Assembly (NCBI GenBank): GCA_027062035.1
Contig: JAMOUL010000308.1
Coordinates: 1-6,010 of the forward strand
DNA length: 6,010 nt
Origin: Candidatus Aminicenantota bacterium
Lineage (GTDB): Bacteria > Acidobacteriota > Aminicenantia > S016-38
Direction of reading: 5' to 3'
Made by a program: the position numbers and the translations under genes. Below are positions 1-5,607 of the stretch, one piece after another; position 1 is the stretch's first letter, and every line of letters begins with the position of its first letter. The notes below the pieces were generated by a model that worked only from the letters and a program-made list of their open reading frames with translations, searched no databases and was not told the DNA's origin.

Positions 1-239
1 TCAAACCATGCTCCTTCCTTCTTTAGATCAGCCGGGGAAAGGCTAACTGTTATCCGTCTGGGAGGTATAGGATATCCTATGTTTCTGAGGGCTGCCCTTA
101 CCCTTTCCGAGCTTTCCTTTATGGTTGTGTCTGCGAGCCCTATGATTTTAAGTTCCGGAAGCCCTCCTGTAATGTCAGTTTCGACTTCAACAAGAAACCC
201 ATCAATACCTATCAATGAAGCAGTGAATATCCTGTTCAT
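1..239 (-). CDS. comM: ComM/YifB family Mg-chelatase-like AAA+ protein, N-terminal part (C-terminus beyond window edge)
   Basis: The reading frame starts at the ATG at 239-237 and stays open to the left edge, giving about 79 residues of what is normally a protein of about 500. The visible part matches the N-terminal ChlI-type (S5-fold) domain of the ComM/YifB family: a start like MNRIFTASLIGIDG, then a GGLPELKIIGLAD segment, then ESSERVRAAL, and finally ITVSLSPADLKKEGAWFD. The last piece is the family's conserved N/SL-(S/A)PAD-(L/I)-(R/K)KEG motif. In known members the AAA+ helicase core follows, outside this window. ComM proteins are hexameric branch-migration helicases that promote integration of imported DNA during natural transformation; many YifB members are uncharacterised. 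The start codon overlaps the stop of the transglycosylase gene as ATGA (239-236), and no clear Shine-Dalgarno precedes it, so translation is probably coupled. It is the third gene of the mglA-mltD-comM operon. Family assignment is firm; a competence role is inferred from the family. Confidence 0.9.
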   Translation of the reverse strand, partial: MNRIFTASLIGIDGFLVEVETDITGGLPELKIIGLADTTIKESSERVRAALRNIGYPIPPRRITVSLSPADLKKEGAWF

Positions 240-1798
240 CGGTAAATTATAAGTTTCTGTCCTGGTTTTATTAAATTTCTTCTAAGAGAATTCCATTTTT
301 TCAGCTGACTTACTGGAATTTTATATTTTTTTGAAATGGAATACAGGGTCTCTCCCTTTTTTACAATATGATAAAAGGCCCCCCTGGGAGGTTTTGGGTC
401 CTGTGGTCTTGTGCTGGATTTTGATCTGTAGGGGGCTGGAATAATTAATCTCTGTCCGGGTTTTATAAGATTCCGCCATAGTCGATTTCTTCTTTTAATT
501 CTTTTTTGAGAAACCCCATATTTTCTTGCTATAGAATATATGGTTTCCCCTGATTTAACAATATGTATTTTTTCTCCTCTCTGAATTCTGGAAGGCGCCC
601 TTTTCCTGGATGTTGAAGAGGATTTTCTTCTTGCATATGAATAAGAGTAGCTTAAAGGTATGAGAAGTCGCTGTCCTGGATGTAGAAGATTGGATCGCAT
701 GTTGTTGGCATCCTTGATGGCTCTTATGGGGACGCCGAATTTTCTGGAAACTCTGTAAAGGGAATCTCCCCTTCTTACCCTGTACCATGTCCATTTGAGA
801 CGTTCCTGTGGGGAAAGGGATTTAAAATTGCTTAGAAAAGCCTGTTTTGTGCCGGGAGGGATTCTTACCACATAGGAATTAAGATTTCCCGGAGTTGTGA
901 ATCTCAAAATGTGGGGATTGTAGTATCTAATGGTCGAATAACTTACCCCTGCGCATTTTGCTATAACCCTCAGATCCGTGGGAGATGGAACAGTTACCTC
1001 GTCATACCTGAAAGGAGGGTCCAGTTCTTCTGAAAAACCGTAATCCTTCCTGTGGGTGGCAATTATTACGGTTGCCATGAAGGCCGGAACATAGTTGGCT
1101 GTCTGTCTTTTTAGGTATCTTTTTATCTTCCAGAAGTTTTTCGTCCCTGTTCTTCTTATCCCCCTTTCTATCCTTCTTGTCCCTCCATTGTATGCAGCGA
1201 GGGCAAGGTTCCAGTCCCCGAGCCTGTTGTAAAGGTATTTCAGATATCTTGCAGCCGCGTATGTGGAGCGAATTGGATCCAATCTTTCATCAACCCACCA
1301 GTTAATGTGAAGGCCAAATAACCTTCCTGTGGACCTCATAAACTGCCACATCCCCCTGGCTCTCGCCCAGCTCATAGCCCTTTCCCTGAAACCGCTTTCT
1401 ATTATGGGAAGATAAGCGATTTCAACGGGTATACCTTCCTTTCTGAAAACTTCCTTTATGAATTCTATGTATTTGCCGGAGCGTTTAAGGGATTCCTGCA
1501 TGTATTTTCTGTATTTCGTCGTGTAAGCATAGATAAATCTTTTAACAAGGTCATTAACTTCTATGGGATACTCATACGCCCTCTTTTCGGTTTCAATCAT
1601 GCGGGTTAACTTCTGTGCTTCTTCAGCCGGGACCTCAGGAATCTGAACCGGAACAGGCGGAGAAAAATCTTCGGGTTTGATCTCAGGAGAAGGGATGGAT
1701 TCCACTTCGGTATAGACCTCCGGGGTAGTTTCAGGTGCTTTTCTAACGCAGTAAACCGTTAAAAAAGATAAAATTATAAAAAAAACAGCTTTTTTCAC
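236..1798 (-). CDS. mltD: MltD-like lytic transglycosylase with three LysM domains, exported
   Basis: A 520-residue exported murein lytic transglycosylase that should cleave the MurNAc-GlcNAc bond of peptidoglycan in the periplasm. Residues 1-17 are a signal sequence (MKK, hydrophobic stretch, then Cys17). The context TVYC would make it a lipoprotein, but Tyr at -1 is atypical. A Pro/Glu-rich linker (about 21-60) precedes the SLT (family 1) domain at about 115-245, with catalytic Glu134 in IIESGF, the GMWQFM motif at 149-154 and AYNGG at 202-206. Residues 265-325 look like the degenerate LysM-like segment usual in MltD. Three clear LysM domains follow at about 337-382, 410-454 and 475-519, each with a GDSLY/GETIY/GETLY start and an L(H/I/)KPGQ-type end, separated by Ser/Arg-rich linkers. 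The start is GTG (1798-1796), chosen because it gives the complete signal sequence and forms a GTGA overlap with the mglA stop. The gene is therefore likely coupled to mglA, and its own stop overlaps the comM start. The MltD/DniR architecture is certain; the exact orthologue is less so. Confidence 0.93.
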   Translation of the reverse strand: MKKAVFFIILSFLTVYCVRKAPETTPEVYTEVESIPSPEIKPEDFSPPVPVQIPEVPAEEAQKLTRMIETEKRAYEYPIEVNDLVKRFIYAYTTKYRKYMQESLKRSGKYIEFIKEVFRKEGIPVEIAYLPIIESGFRERAMSWARARGMWQFMRSTGRLFGLHINWWVDERLDPIRSTYAAARYLKYLYNRLGDWNLALAAYNGGTRRIERGIRRTGTKNFWKIKRYLKRQTANYVPAFMATVIIATHRKDYGFSEELDPPFRYDEVTVPSPTDLRVIAKCAGVSYSTIRYYNPHILRFTTPGNLNSYVVRIPPGTKQAFLSNFKSLSPQERLKWTWYRVRRGDSLYRVSRKFGVPIRAIKDANNMRSNLLHPGQRLLIPLSYSYSYARRKSSSTSRKRAPSRIQRGEKIHIVKSGETIYSIARKYGVSQKRIKRRNRLWRNLIKPGQRLIIPAPYRSKSSTRPQDPKPPRGAFYHIVKKGETLYSISKKYKIPVSQLKKWNSLRRNLIKPGQKLIIYR

Positions 1799-3132
1799 TT
1801 TCCCAGCAACTTTATAGTGAGTTTCAGGGTCACAATATCAAAACCCTTTTCCTTCACAGGAATTTTAAAATGAAGTTTTTTCCCCTTTTCAGGCTTTATT
1901 TCCATTGTAATATAATTTGAACCCTCCAGAATGGATAGAGGAATGTCAAATTGTTCCTCTACTTTTATGGTTTTTTCGTGCTTTATAACCTCCTTAAAAA
2001 CCTCATCGAGGGGTTTCCTTTCCAGTTCTCCAACCCTTTTCCTTTGCACCTTAGCCTCTCCAAGGATGGCATTTACAAGAGCATCCAGCTGTTTATCAGC
2101 TTCGTCCTTGGAGACGGATATTCTCCTGAAATATACCTTTTCGGTCTCCTCTTCCTTTTCCTCCTTCTCTACGTCAAATACTACGTCCACCTCTTCTGCT
2201 TCCTTTTTCCCCTTATCCTTTTCTGCCTCTGCTTCAGTAGCCTTTTCTTCAACAGGTACTTCCTCTTCTTCCATGTTCTGTTCTTCGGTAGCGGTAGTTT
2301 CCGGTTCTTCGTCGAGTTCAGGAGGGGTTTTCTCAAGATTTTCGAAGGGTGTTTCCTCCTCTAAAACCTCTATTTCTTCCTCTTGTTCACTCTTGTTCTG
2401 TTTTGTCTTTTCTTCTGTCTCCTTTTCCATCTGCTGGACCCTTTCAGGAGGAATAATTACTGTTGATTCCTCTTCCTCATCTTCCTCACCTTTCCGGGGT
2501 TCGGCTTCCACTGTTACGTATTTCTTTTTTCCTTCCTCCTGTTCCTCAAGCTTCTTGGCTATCCTTGCAAGGGTAAGTTTGGATATTCCCTTAAGGGTTT
2601 CAAATACACCTACCCCCCGAACAGCTATAGCTTCAAAGTGGGGCGCCCCGAGGTCATTTAAGTGACTTTCCAGTTCAGGAACAGGAAGGATGTTTGCCAG
2701 ATCCCTCTTATTGTACTGTATTACCAGAGGAAGGTCTTCCAGTTTCAGATTGTAAAAAGAAAGGTTTTCCCTGAGGTTTTCCATGCTTTCGAGATTGGAG
2801 TTGAGAACGGCCTCCTGAGAATCTGCTACAAAGATAATTCCATCCACTCCCTTAAGTACCAGTTTCCTTGTTTCATTGTAGTGAACCTGACCGGGTACAG
2901 TATAGAGTTGAAATCTTACCCGGAATCCCTTTATTCTTCCCACCTCCAGTGGCAGAAGGTCAAAGAATAGGGTTCTATCAGCTCCGGTTTCAAGGCTTAT
3001 AAGTTCACCCCTTGATTTCGGGTGAGTTTTCCTGTAAATAATCTGTAAGTTGGTCGTTTTTCCGCTGAGTCCTGGACCGTAATAAACAATCTTGGCAGCC
3101 AGCTGTTTGGTTGCATAATTGAAGAAGACCAT
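1795..3132 (-). CDS. mglA: MglA-like small GTPase with long acidic linker and extra C-terminal domain
   Basis: A 445-residue protein whose first ~195 residues are a full MglA-type Ras-like GTPase, the switch that sets cell polarity and directs type IV pili or gliding in Myxococcus. Motifs seen: P-loop GPGLSGKTT (19-27), DRT with Arg53 and Thr54, the MglA-specific TVPGQ (78-82) with Thr in place of the usual Asp of DxxG and Gln82, and NKRD (141-144). As I recall, these fall at the same residue numbers as in M. xanthus MglA. Typical MglA stops near 195 residues. Here a linker dominated by Glu, Asp and Lys (about 196-332) leads to a separate domain (about 333-445) with a predicted helix (342-360) and a probably beta-rich end. 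The ATG at 3132 is supported by the family N-terminus (MxFxNY) and by a promoter ending 6 bp upstream. No MglB-like (Roadblock) gene is beside it. It is first in the operon with mltD and comM. GTPase identity is very secure; the tail's function is unknown. Confidence 0.93.
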   Translation of the reverse strand: MVFFNYATKQLAAKIVYYGPGLSGKTTNLQIIYRKTHPKSRGELISLETGADRTLFFDLLPLEVGRIKGFRVRFQLYTVPGQVHYNETRKLVLKGVDGIIFVADSQEAVLNSNLESMENLRENLSFYNLKLEDLPLVIQYNKRDLANILPVPELESHLNDLGAPHFEAIAVRGVGVFETLKGISKLTLARIAKKLEEQEEGKKKYVTVEAEPRKGEEDEEEESTVIIPPERVQQMEKETEEKTKQNKSEQEEEIEVLEEETPFENLEKTPPELDEEPETTATEEQNMEEEEVPVEEKATEAEAEKDKGKKEAEEVDVVFDVEKEEKEEETEKVYFRRISVSKDEADKQLDALVNAILGEAKVQRKRVGELERKPLDEVFKEVIKHEKTIKVEEQFDIPLSILEGSNYITMEIKPEKGKKLHFKIPVKEKGFDIVTLKLTIKLLGK

Positions 3133-3138
3133 GTGTAA

Positions 3139-3166
3139 ATTTTATCATCCTTAGCGTTTTTGTCAA
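3139..3166 (-). promoter_or_regulatory. Sigma70-type promoter of the mglA-mltD-comM operon
   Basis: On the minus strand, a perfect -35 hexamer TTGACA (3166-3161) is followed by a 16-bp spacer and the -10 hexamer TAAAAT (3144-3139, five of six matches to TATAAT). Only six bases (TTACAC) separate the -10 from the mglA ATG. With the usual 6-8 base spacing, transcription would start at or within one or two bases of the ATG, giving a leaderless mRNA. The nearby AAGGAT, which might pass for a ribosome binding site, lies within the promoter spacer and would not be transcribed from this promoter. Confidence 0.75.
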
Positions 3167-3190
3167 TGAGAGGCTTTCTGGCCTTTAATG

Positions 3191-3219
3191 AAAAAGCCCC
3201 GGGCATTTAAGCCCGGGGC
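3191..3219 (-). terminator. Rho-independent terminator of gdhA
   Basis: A perfect 9-bp GC stem (GCCCCGGGC at 3196-3204 and GCCCGGGGC at 3211-3219) closes a 6-base loop. On the minus strand it is followed directly by five T (3195-3191). It lies about 25 bp after the gdhA stop codon and upstream of the mglA promoter, so it separates gdhA from the mglA operon. On the plus strand the stem is not followed by a T run, so it should act in one direction only. Confidence 0.9.
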
Positions 3220-3244
3220 ATATATCTGGTGAACTATATCTTTA

Positions 3245-4600
3245 TCAAACGACTCCGTAGGCGAGCATTGCCTTGGCTACCTTGAGGAATCCGGCTATGT
3301 TGGCACCTACAAGGAGGTCGCCCTTTCTTCCGTATGCTTCAGCTGCCTCGAGGGATACCTTGTGGATCTTCTTCATGATCTCGTGAAGCTTGGCATCAAC
3401 TTCTTCTCTGGTCCATGCGAGCCTGATGCTGTTCTGGGTCATTTCAAGACCGGAAACTGCAACACCACCGGCATTGGCAGCCTTGGCAGGTCCGAAGAGA
3501 ATGTTATTCTCCCTGTAAACTTCGATAGCCTCCAGGGTGGAAGGCATATTGGCTCCCTCTGCTACTGCGATGCATCCATTCTTTGCCAGTGCTTCGGCAT
3601 GATCCTTATGAATTTCGTTCTGAGTTGCACTTGGAAGAGCGATATCCACCTTGACTCCTTCGTCGCGAATTACATCCCACACGGATTTGCCTTCGTAGTA
3701 AGGAACGTTGAACTTCTCTGCATATTCCTTGATCCTTCCCCTCTTCTCGTTCTTAAGCCACATAATGAAGTCGAGTTTTTCCCTGTCAATTCCCTTTTCG
3801 TCGAGGATGGTTCCGCTGGAGTCAGATGCGAAGATTACCTTTCCGCCCAGCTGGTTAACCTTTTCAATGGCATACTGAGCAACGTTTCCAGAGCCGCTTA
3901 CTGCGACAATCTTGCCGTTGAAGTCAAGGTTTCTTGTGGCCAGCATTTCTGCTGTGAAATAAACCAGACCGTAGCCGGTAGCTTCTGGCCTGATGAGACT
4001 TCCACCATATTCAAGTCCCTTACCGGTAAGGACTCCGGTATGTTCGTTCCTTATCTTTTTGTAATAGCCAAAGAGATAACCGATTTCACGGCCACCAACT
4101 CCAATATCCCCGGCAGGTACATCAGTGTCAGGACCAATGTGGCGATAGAGCTCTCTCATGAAAGCATAGCAGAACCTCATAACTTCGCTATCTGTCTTCC
4201 CCTTGGGATTGAAATCAGAGCCACCTTTACCTCCGCCCATGGGGAGAGTGGTAAGGGCGTTCTTGAAGATCTGCTCAAAGCCGAGGAACTTGATGATGCT
4301 GAGGTTAACTGAAGGGTGAAAACGAAGTCCTCCCTTATAGGGACCAATGGCGTTATTAAACTGTACTCTGAATCCCCTGTTTACATGAATTTCCCCCTTA
4401 TCATCTTCCCATGGAACCCTGAACATGATTACCCTGTCAGGCTCTACAATTCTTTCGTAGATTTTAGCCTTAACGAATTCAGGGTGTTTCTCTACTGTGG
4501 GTTCCAGGGTAGTGAGAACCTCTGTAACAGCCTGAATAAATTCAGGCTGATTGGGATCCTTTTCCTTTACCTTTGCGATTACATCCTGGATAACAGACAT
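3245..4600 (-). CDS. gdhA: Glutamate dehydrogenase, hexameric, probably NADP-dependent
   Basis: A 451-residue cytoplasmic enzyme interconverting 2-oxoglutarate plus ammonium with glutamate; this type usually works in ammonium assimilation. Length and sequence fit the ~450-residue bacterial hexameric family along their whole extent. Visible active-site residues are Lys89 (GPYKGG), Lys113 (IFKNAL), catalytic Lys125 (MGGGKGG) and Asp165 (PAGD); these numbers agree with those I recall for Clostridium symbiosum GDH. The glutamate-binding Ser near the C-terminus is Ser383 in AVSGLEM. The dinucleotide-binding fold shows SGSGNVA (235-241), and the second-strand segment ASDSSGT (258-264) resembles E. 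coli NADP-dependent GdhA more than NAD enzymes, hence the cofactor call. The ATG at 4600 has a strong Shine-Dalgarno eight bases upstream. The gene stands alone: a terminator follows, and a divergent promoter region precedes it. Nothing looks broken. Family assignment is secure; cofactor preference is inferred. Confidence 0.97.
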   Translation of the reverse strand: MSVIQDVIAKVKEKDPNQPEFIQAVTEVLTTLEPTVEKHPEFVKAKIYERIVEPDRVIMFRVPWEDDKGEIHVNRGFRVQFNNAIGPYKGGLRFHPSVNLSIIKFLGFEQIFKNALTTLPMGGGKGGSDFNPKGKTDSEVMRFCYAFMRELYRHIGPDTDVPAGDIGVGGREIGYLFGYYKKIRNEHTGVLTGKGLEYGGSLIRPEATGYGLVYFTAEMLATRNLDFNGKIVAVSGSGNVAQYAIEKVNQLGGKVIFASDSSGTILDEKGIDREKLDFIMWLKNEKRGRIKEYAEKFNVPYYEGKSVWDVIRDEGVKVDIALPSATQNEIHKDHAEALAKNGCIAVAEGANMPSTLEAIEVYRENNILFGPAKAANAGGVAVSGLEMTQNSIRLAWTREEVDAKLHEIMKKIHKVSLEAAEAYGRKGDLLVGANIAGFLKVAKAMLAYGVV

Positions 4601-4607
4601 GGATTAT

Positions 4608-4616
4608 ACCTCCTTT
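4608..4616 (-). promoter_or_regulatory. Strong Shine-Dalgarno of gdhA
   Basis: On the minus strand, AAAGGAGGT lies with eight bases between AGGAGG and the ATG at 4600. It is the only near-consensus ribosome binding site in the window and fixes the gdhA start. It contrasts with the mglA and HAMP-like genes, which appear leaderless, and with the two coupled genes that lack a clear site. Confidence 0.85.
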
Positions 4617-4687
4617 GTATTTAAATTTTTATTAGCGACTATTAGAAAATTAAAATCTCCTTTTATTCTAAAACCACTCACGGGAGA

Positions 4688-4716
4688 AATTTACCATAAT
4701 TGCTATTTTAATGCAA
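4688..4716 (-). promoter_or_regulatory. Possible gdhA promoter
   Basis: On the minus strand, TTGCAT (4716-4711) and TAAATT (4693-4688) are separated by 17 bp, with matches of about 3/6 and 4/6 to the sigma70 consensus. It would give a leader of roughly 80 bases carrying the Shine-Dalgarno. The region is so AT-rich that other pairings are possible, for example TTTACT with TATGGT a few bases upstream. I see no clear sigma54 site. Confidence 0.3.
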
Positions 4717-4949
4717 GTAAATTATTAAGGGTTTTAAGCAGTGTATATAAGAGTTTCTGCCATGTTTCTCGATAGCTAAAGCAATGATTTAGGTTTTAGT
4801 TTATTAATTTATTGGAAAATATTGTAAATATAGGGTTCATAAACATCAGGGGAAAACGAAGGAAAGGTTTTTGTGGGTTATGAAATACAGATGAAGTAAA
4901 AATAAGGTTTGTTCTGTAAAAATCTGTTGAATATGTTTGCTTTGGCGCG

Positions 4950-4992
4950 TCTTTGCGTTAACGTACAGATCTCATTCACGAGAACGCAAAGA
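4950..4992. repeat. Perfect 10-bp inverted repeat with 23-base spacer
   Basis: TCTTTGCGTT (4950-4959) and AACGCAAAGA (4983-4992) are exact reverse complements, in a region otherwise low in GC. The left arm runs into a second small palindrome, CGTTAACG (4956-4963), and the spacer contains AGATCT. No T run follows on either strand, so it is not an intrinsic terminator. It lies about 80 bp upstream of the promoter of the 5107 gene. It could be an operator, a structured RNA element or a REP-like extragenic repeat; the window holds only one copy. Confidence 0.6.
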
Positions 4993-5071
4993 ACTGCATG
5001 CTTTGAGATTTGAAACACCTGGAGAAATACCCGTGCTAAATTTCCGACAAGTTATTGGCATATTTATGCAA

Positions 5072-5100
5072 TTGCCTTAATTGTCAAATCGTAATATTAT
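5072..5100 (+). promoter_or_regulatory. Promoter of the HAMP-like membrane protein gene
   Basis: TTGCCT (5072-5077, four of six) and TATTAT (5095-5100, five of six) are separated by exactly 17 bp. Six bases (TCAAAC) lie between the -10 and the ATG at 5107, so transcription should start at or next to the ATG. No purine-rich ribosome binding site precedes the ATG, which supports a leaderless message. The geometry matches that of the mglA promoter. Confidence 0.6.
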
Positions 5101-5106
5101 TCAAAC

Positions 5107-5607
5107 ATGAAGGCAAGAAGTATTAAAAAAGACAAGAGAAGGGTAAAAGGTAAAATAAGGGCGCTTGTTTTCTACTCCGCATCAGGAGCTATTGTGATCT
5201 TTGCAGTTTTTCTTTTTCTTCTTCAGAGATACTCTCCTCTCGAAACTGTTTATCACTATCTTATAAGCTTCGTGGCCACTCTGCTAATAGTCTATCCCCT
5301 TGCTATCAGAAAAGTTTCTTCGGTGTTTGAAGAACTGTTTAAACCCCTTGAAAGGGATATTAACTTTGTGGAATCCCTGATTGAAGGAAAATATGCTGAT
5401 AGTTTGAATTATGAAAGTGGAGAGTTTCTGGAGGAGCTTTCCGAGAAACTTTCAGTCCTTGGAGGAATCCTCAGAGATCACGTTGTTTCTGTTAAGGACT
5501 CCCTTTTTAGACTCCAGGATGTTGCGGATTCCAGGGAGATAGACGCTTTAAAGGAGGAGATATCCTCCCTTTTAAGAAATTTTGAGGATAGCTTTAAGGT
5601 GGATTAA
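5107..5607 (+). CDS. Small two-TM membrane protein with HAMP-like cytoplasmic tail
   Basis: A 166-residue protein I cannot name. Residues 1-18 are strongly basic (KKDKRR, KGK), followed by two probable membrane helices at about 19-39 and 47-67 joined by a short loop; the positive-inside rule puts both ends in the cytoplasm. Residues about 68-125 resemble a HAMP linker: a Pro early in the first helix (FKPLERDI, 78-85), a Gly-containing turn (IEGKYADSL, 92-100), then an acidic second helix with heptad-like spacing (GEFLEELSEKLSVLGGIL, 105-122). Residues 130-163 look like a coiled-coil helix. No kinase, cyclase or methyl-accepting domain follows, so it may form helical bundles without its own output or pair with another protein. 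It is transcribed alone from a promoter against its start codon, divergently from gdhA. Its last 36 bases overlap the 3' end of the opposing recO-like gene. The coding call is strong; the HAMP resemblance is a visual judgement. Confidence 0.8.
   Translation: MKARSIKKDKRRVKGKIRALVFYSASGAIVIFAVFLFLLQRYSPLETVYHYLISFVATLLIVYPLAIRKVSSVFEELFKPLERDINFVESLIEGKYADSLNYESGEFLEELSEKLSVLGGILRDHVVSVKDSLFRLQDVADSREIDALKEEISSLLRNFEDSFKVD

Larger units (their letters stand above)
4601..5106. other. AT-rich divergent intergenic region, about 500 bp, no gene seen
   Basis: This gap separates the divergent gdhA (minus) and HAMP-like (plus) genes. I find no convincing coding frame on either strand, no tRNA-like TTCRA arm and no known riboswitch that I recognise. 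What it holds: the gdhA ribosome binding site and a weak gdhA promoter at the left end, an inverted repeat at 4950-4992, and a good promoter for the plus-strand gene at 5072-5100. The middle (about 4740-4940) is unassigned. A small RNA there cannot be excluded. Confidence 0.6.

Noticed and set aside
1931..2665. Long plus-strand open frame, very Ser/Phe-rich
   Set aside because: It is antisense to the Glu/Lys-rich linker of mglA. GAA/GAG codons read backwards give TTC/CTC, which explains both its length and its composition. It has no ribosome binding site and no family resemblance.
2997..3206. 69-codon minus-strand frame across the mglA start
   Set aside because: Reads through the gdhA terminator stem and the mglA promoter and is out of frame with the conserved MglA N-terminus.
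3362..4312. 316-codon plus-strand open frame
   Set aside because: Lies wholly antisense within gdhA, whose identity is certain. The translation resembles no protein family I know.
4603..4608. Perfect TATAAT on the minus strand before gdhA
   Set aside because: It ends only two bases before the ATG, so transcription would start inside the coding sequence. No -35 element lies 16-18 bp upstream. It is part of the spacer after the Shine-Dalgarno.
4316..4775. Plus-strand open frames over the gdhA 5' end and the intergenic region
   Set aside because: Mostly antisense to gdhA, with no ribosome binding site. The intergenic extension has no coding character.
5008..5016. ATTTGAAAC, similar to the 3' end of some thermophile CRISPR repeats
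   Set aside because: Only one occurrence, with no repeat-spacer periodicity and no cas gene in the window.
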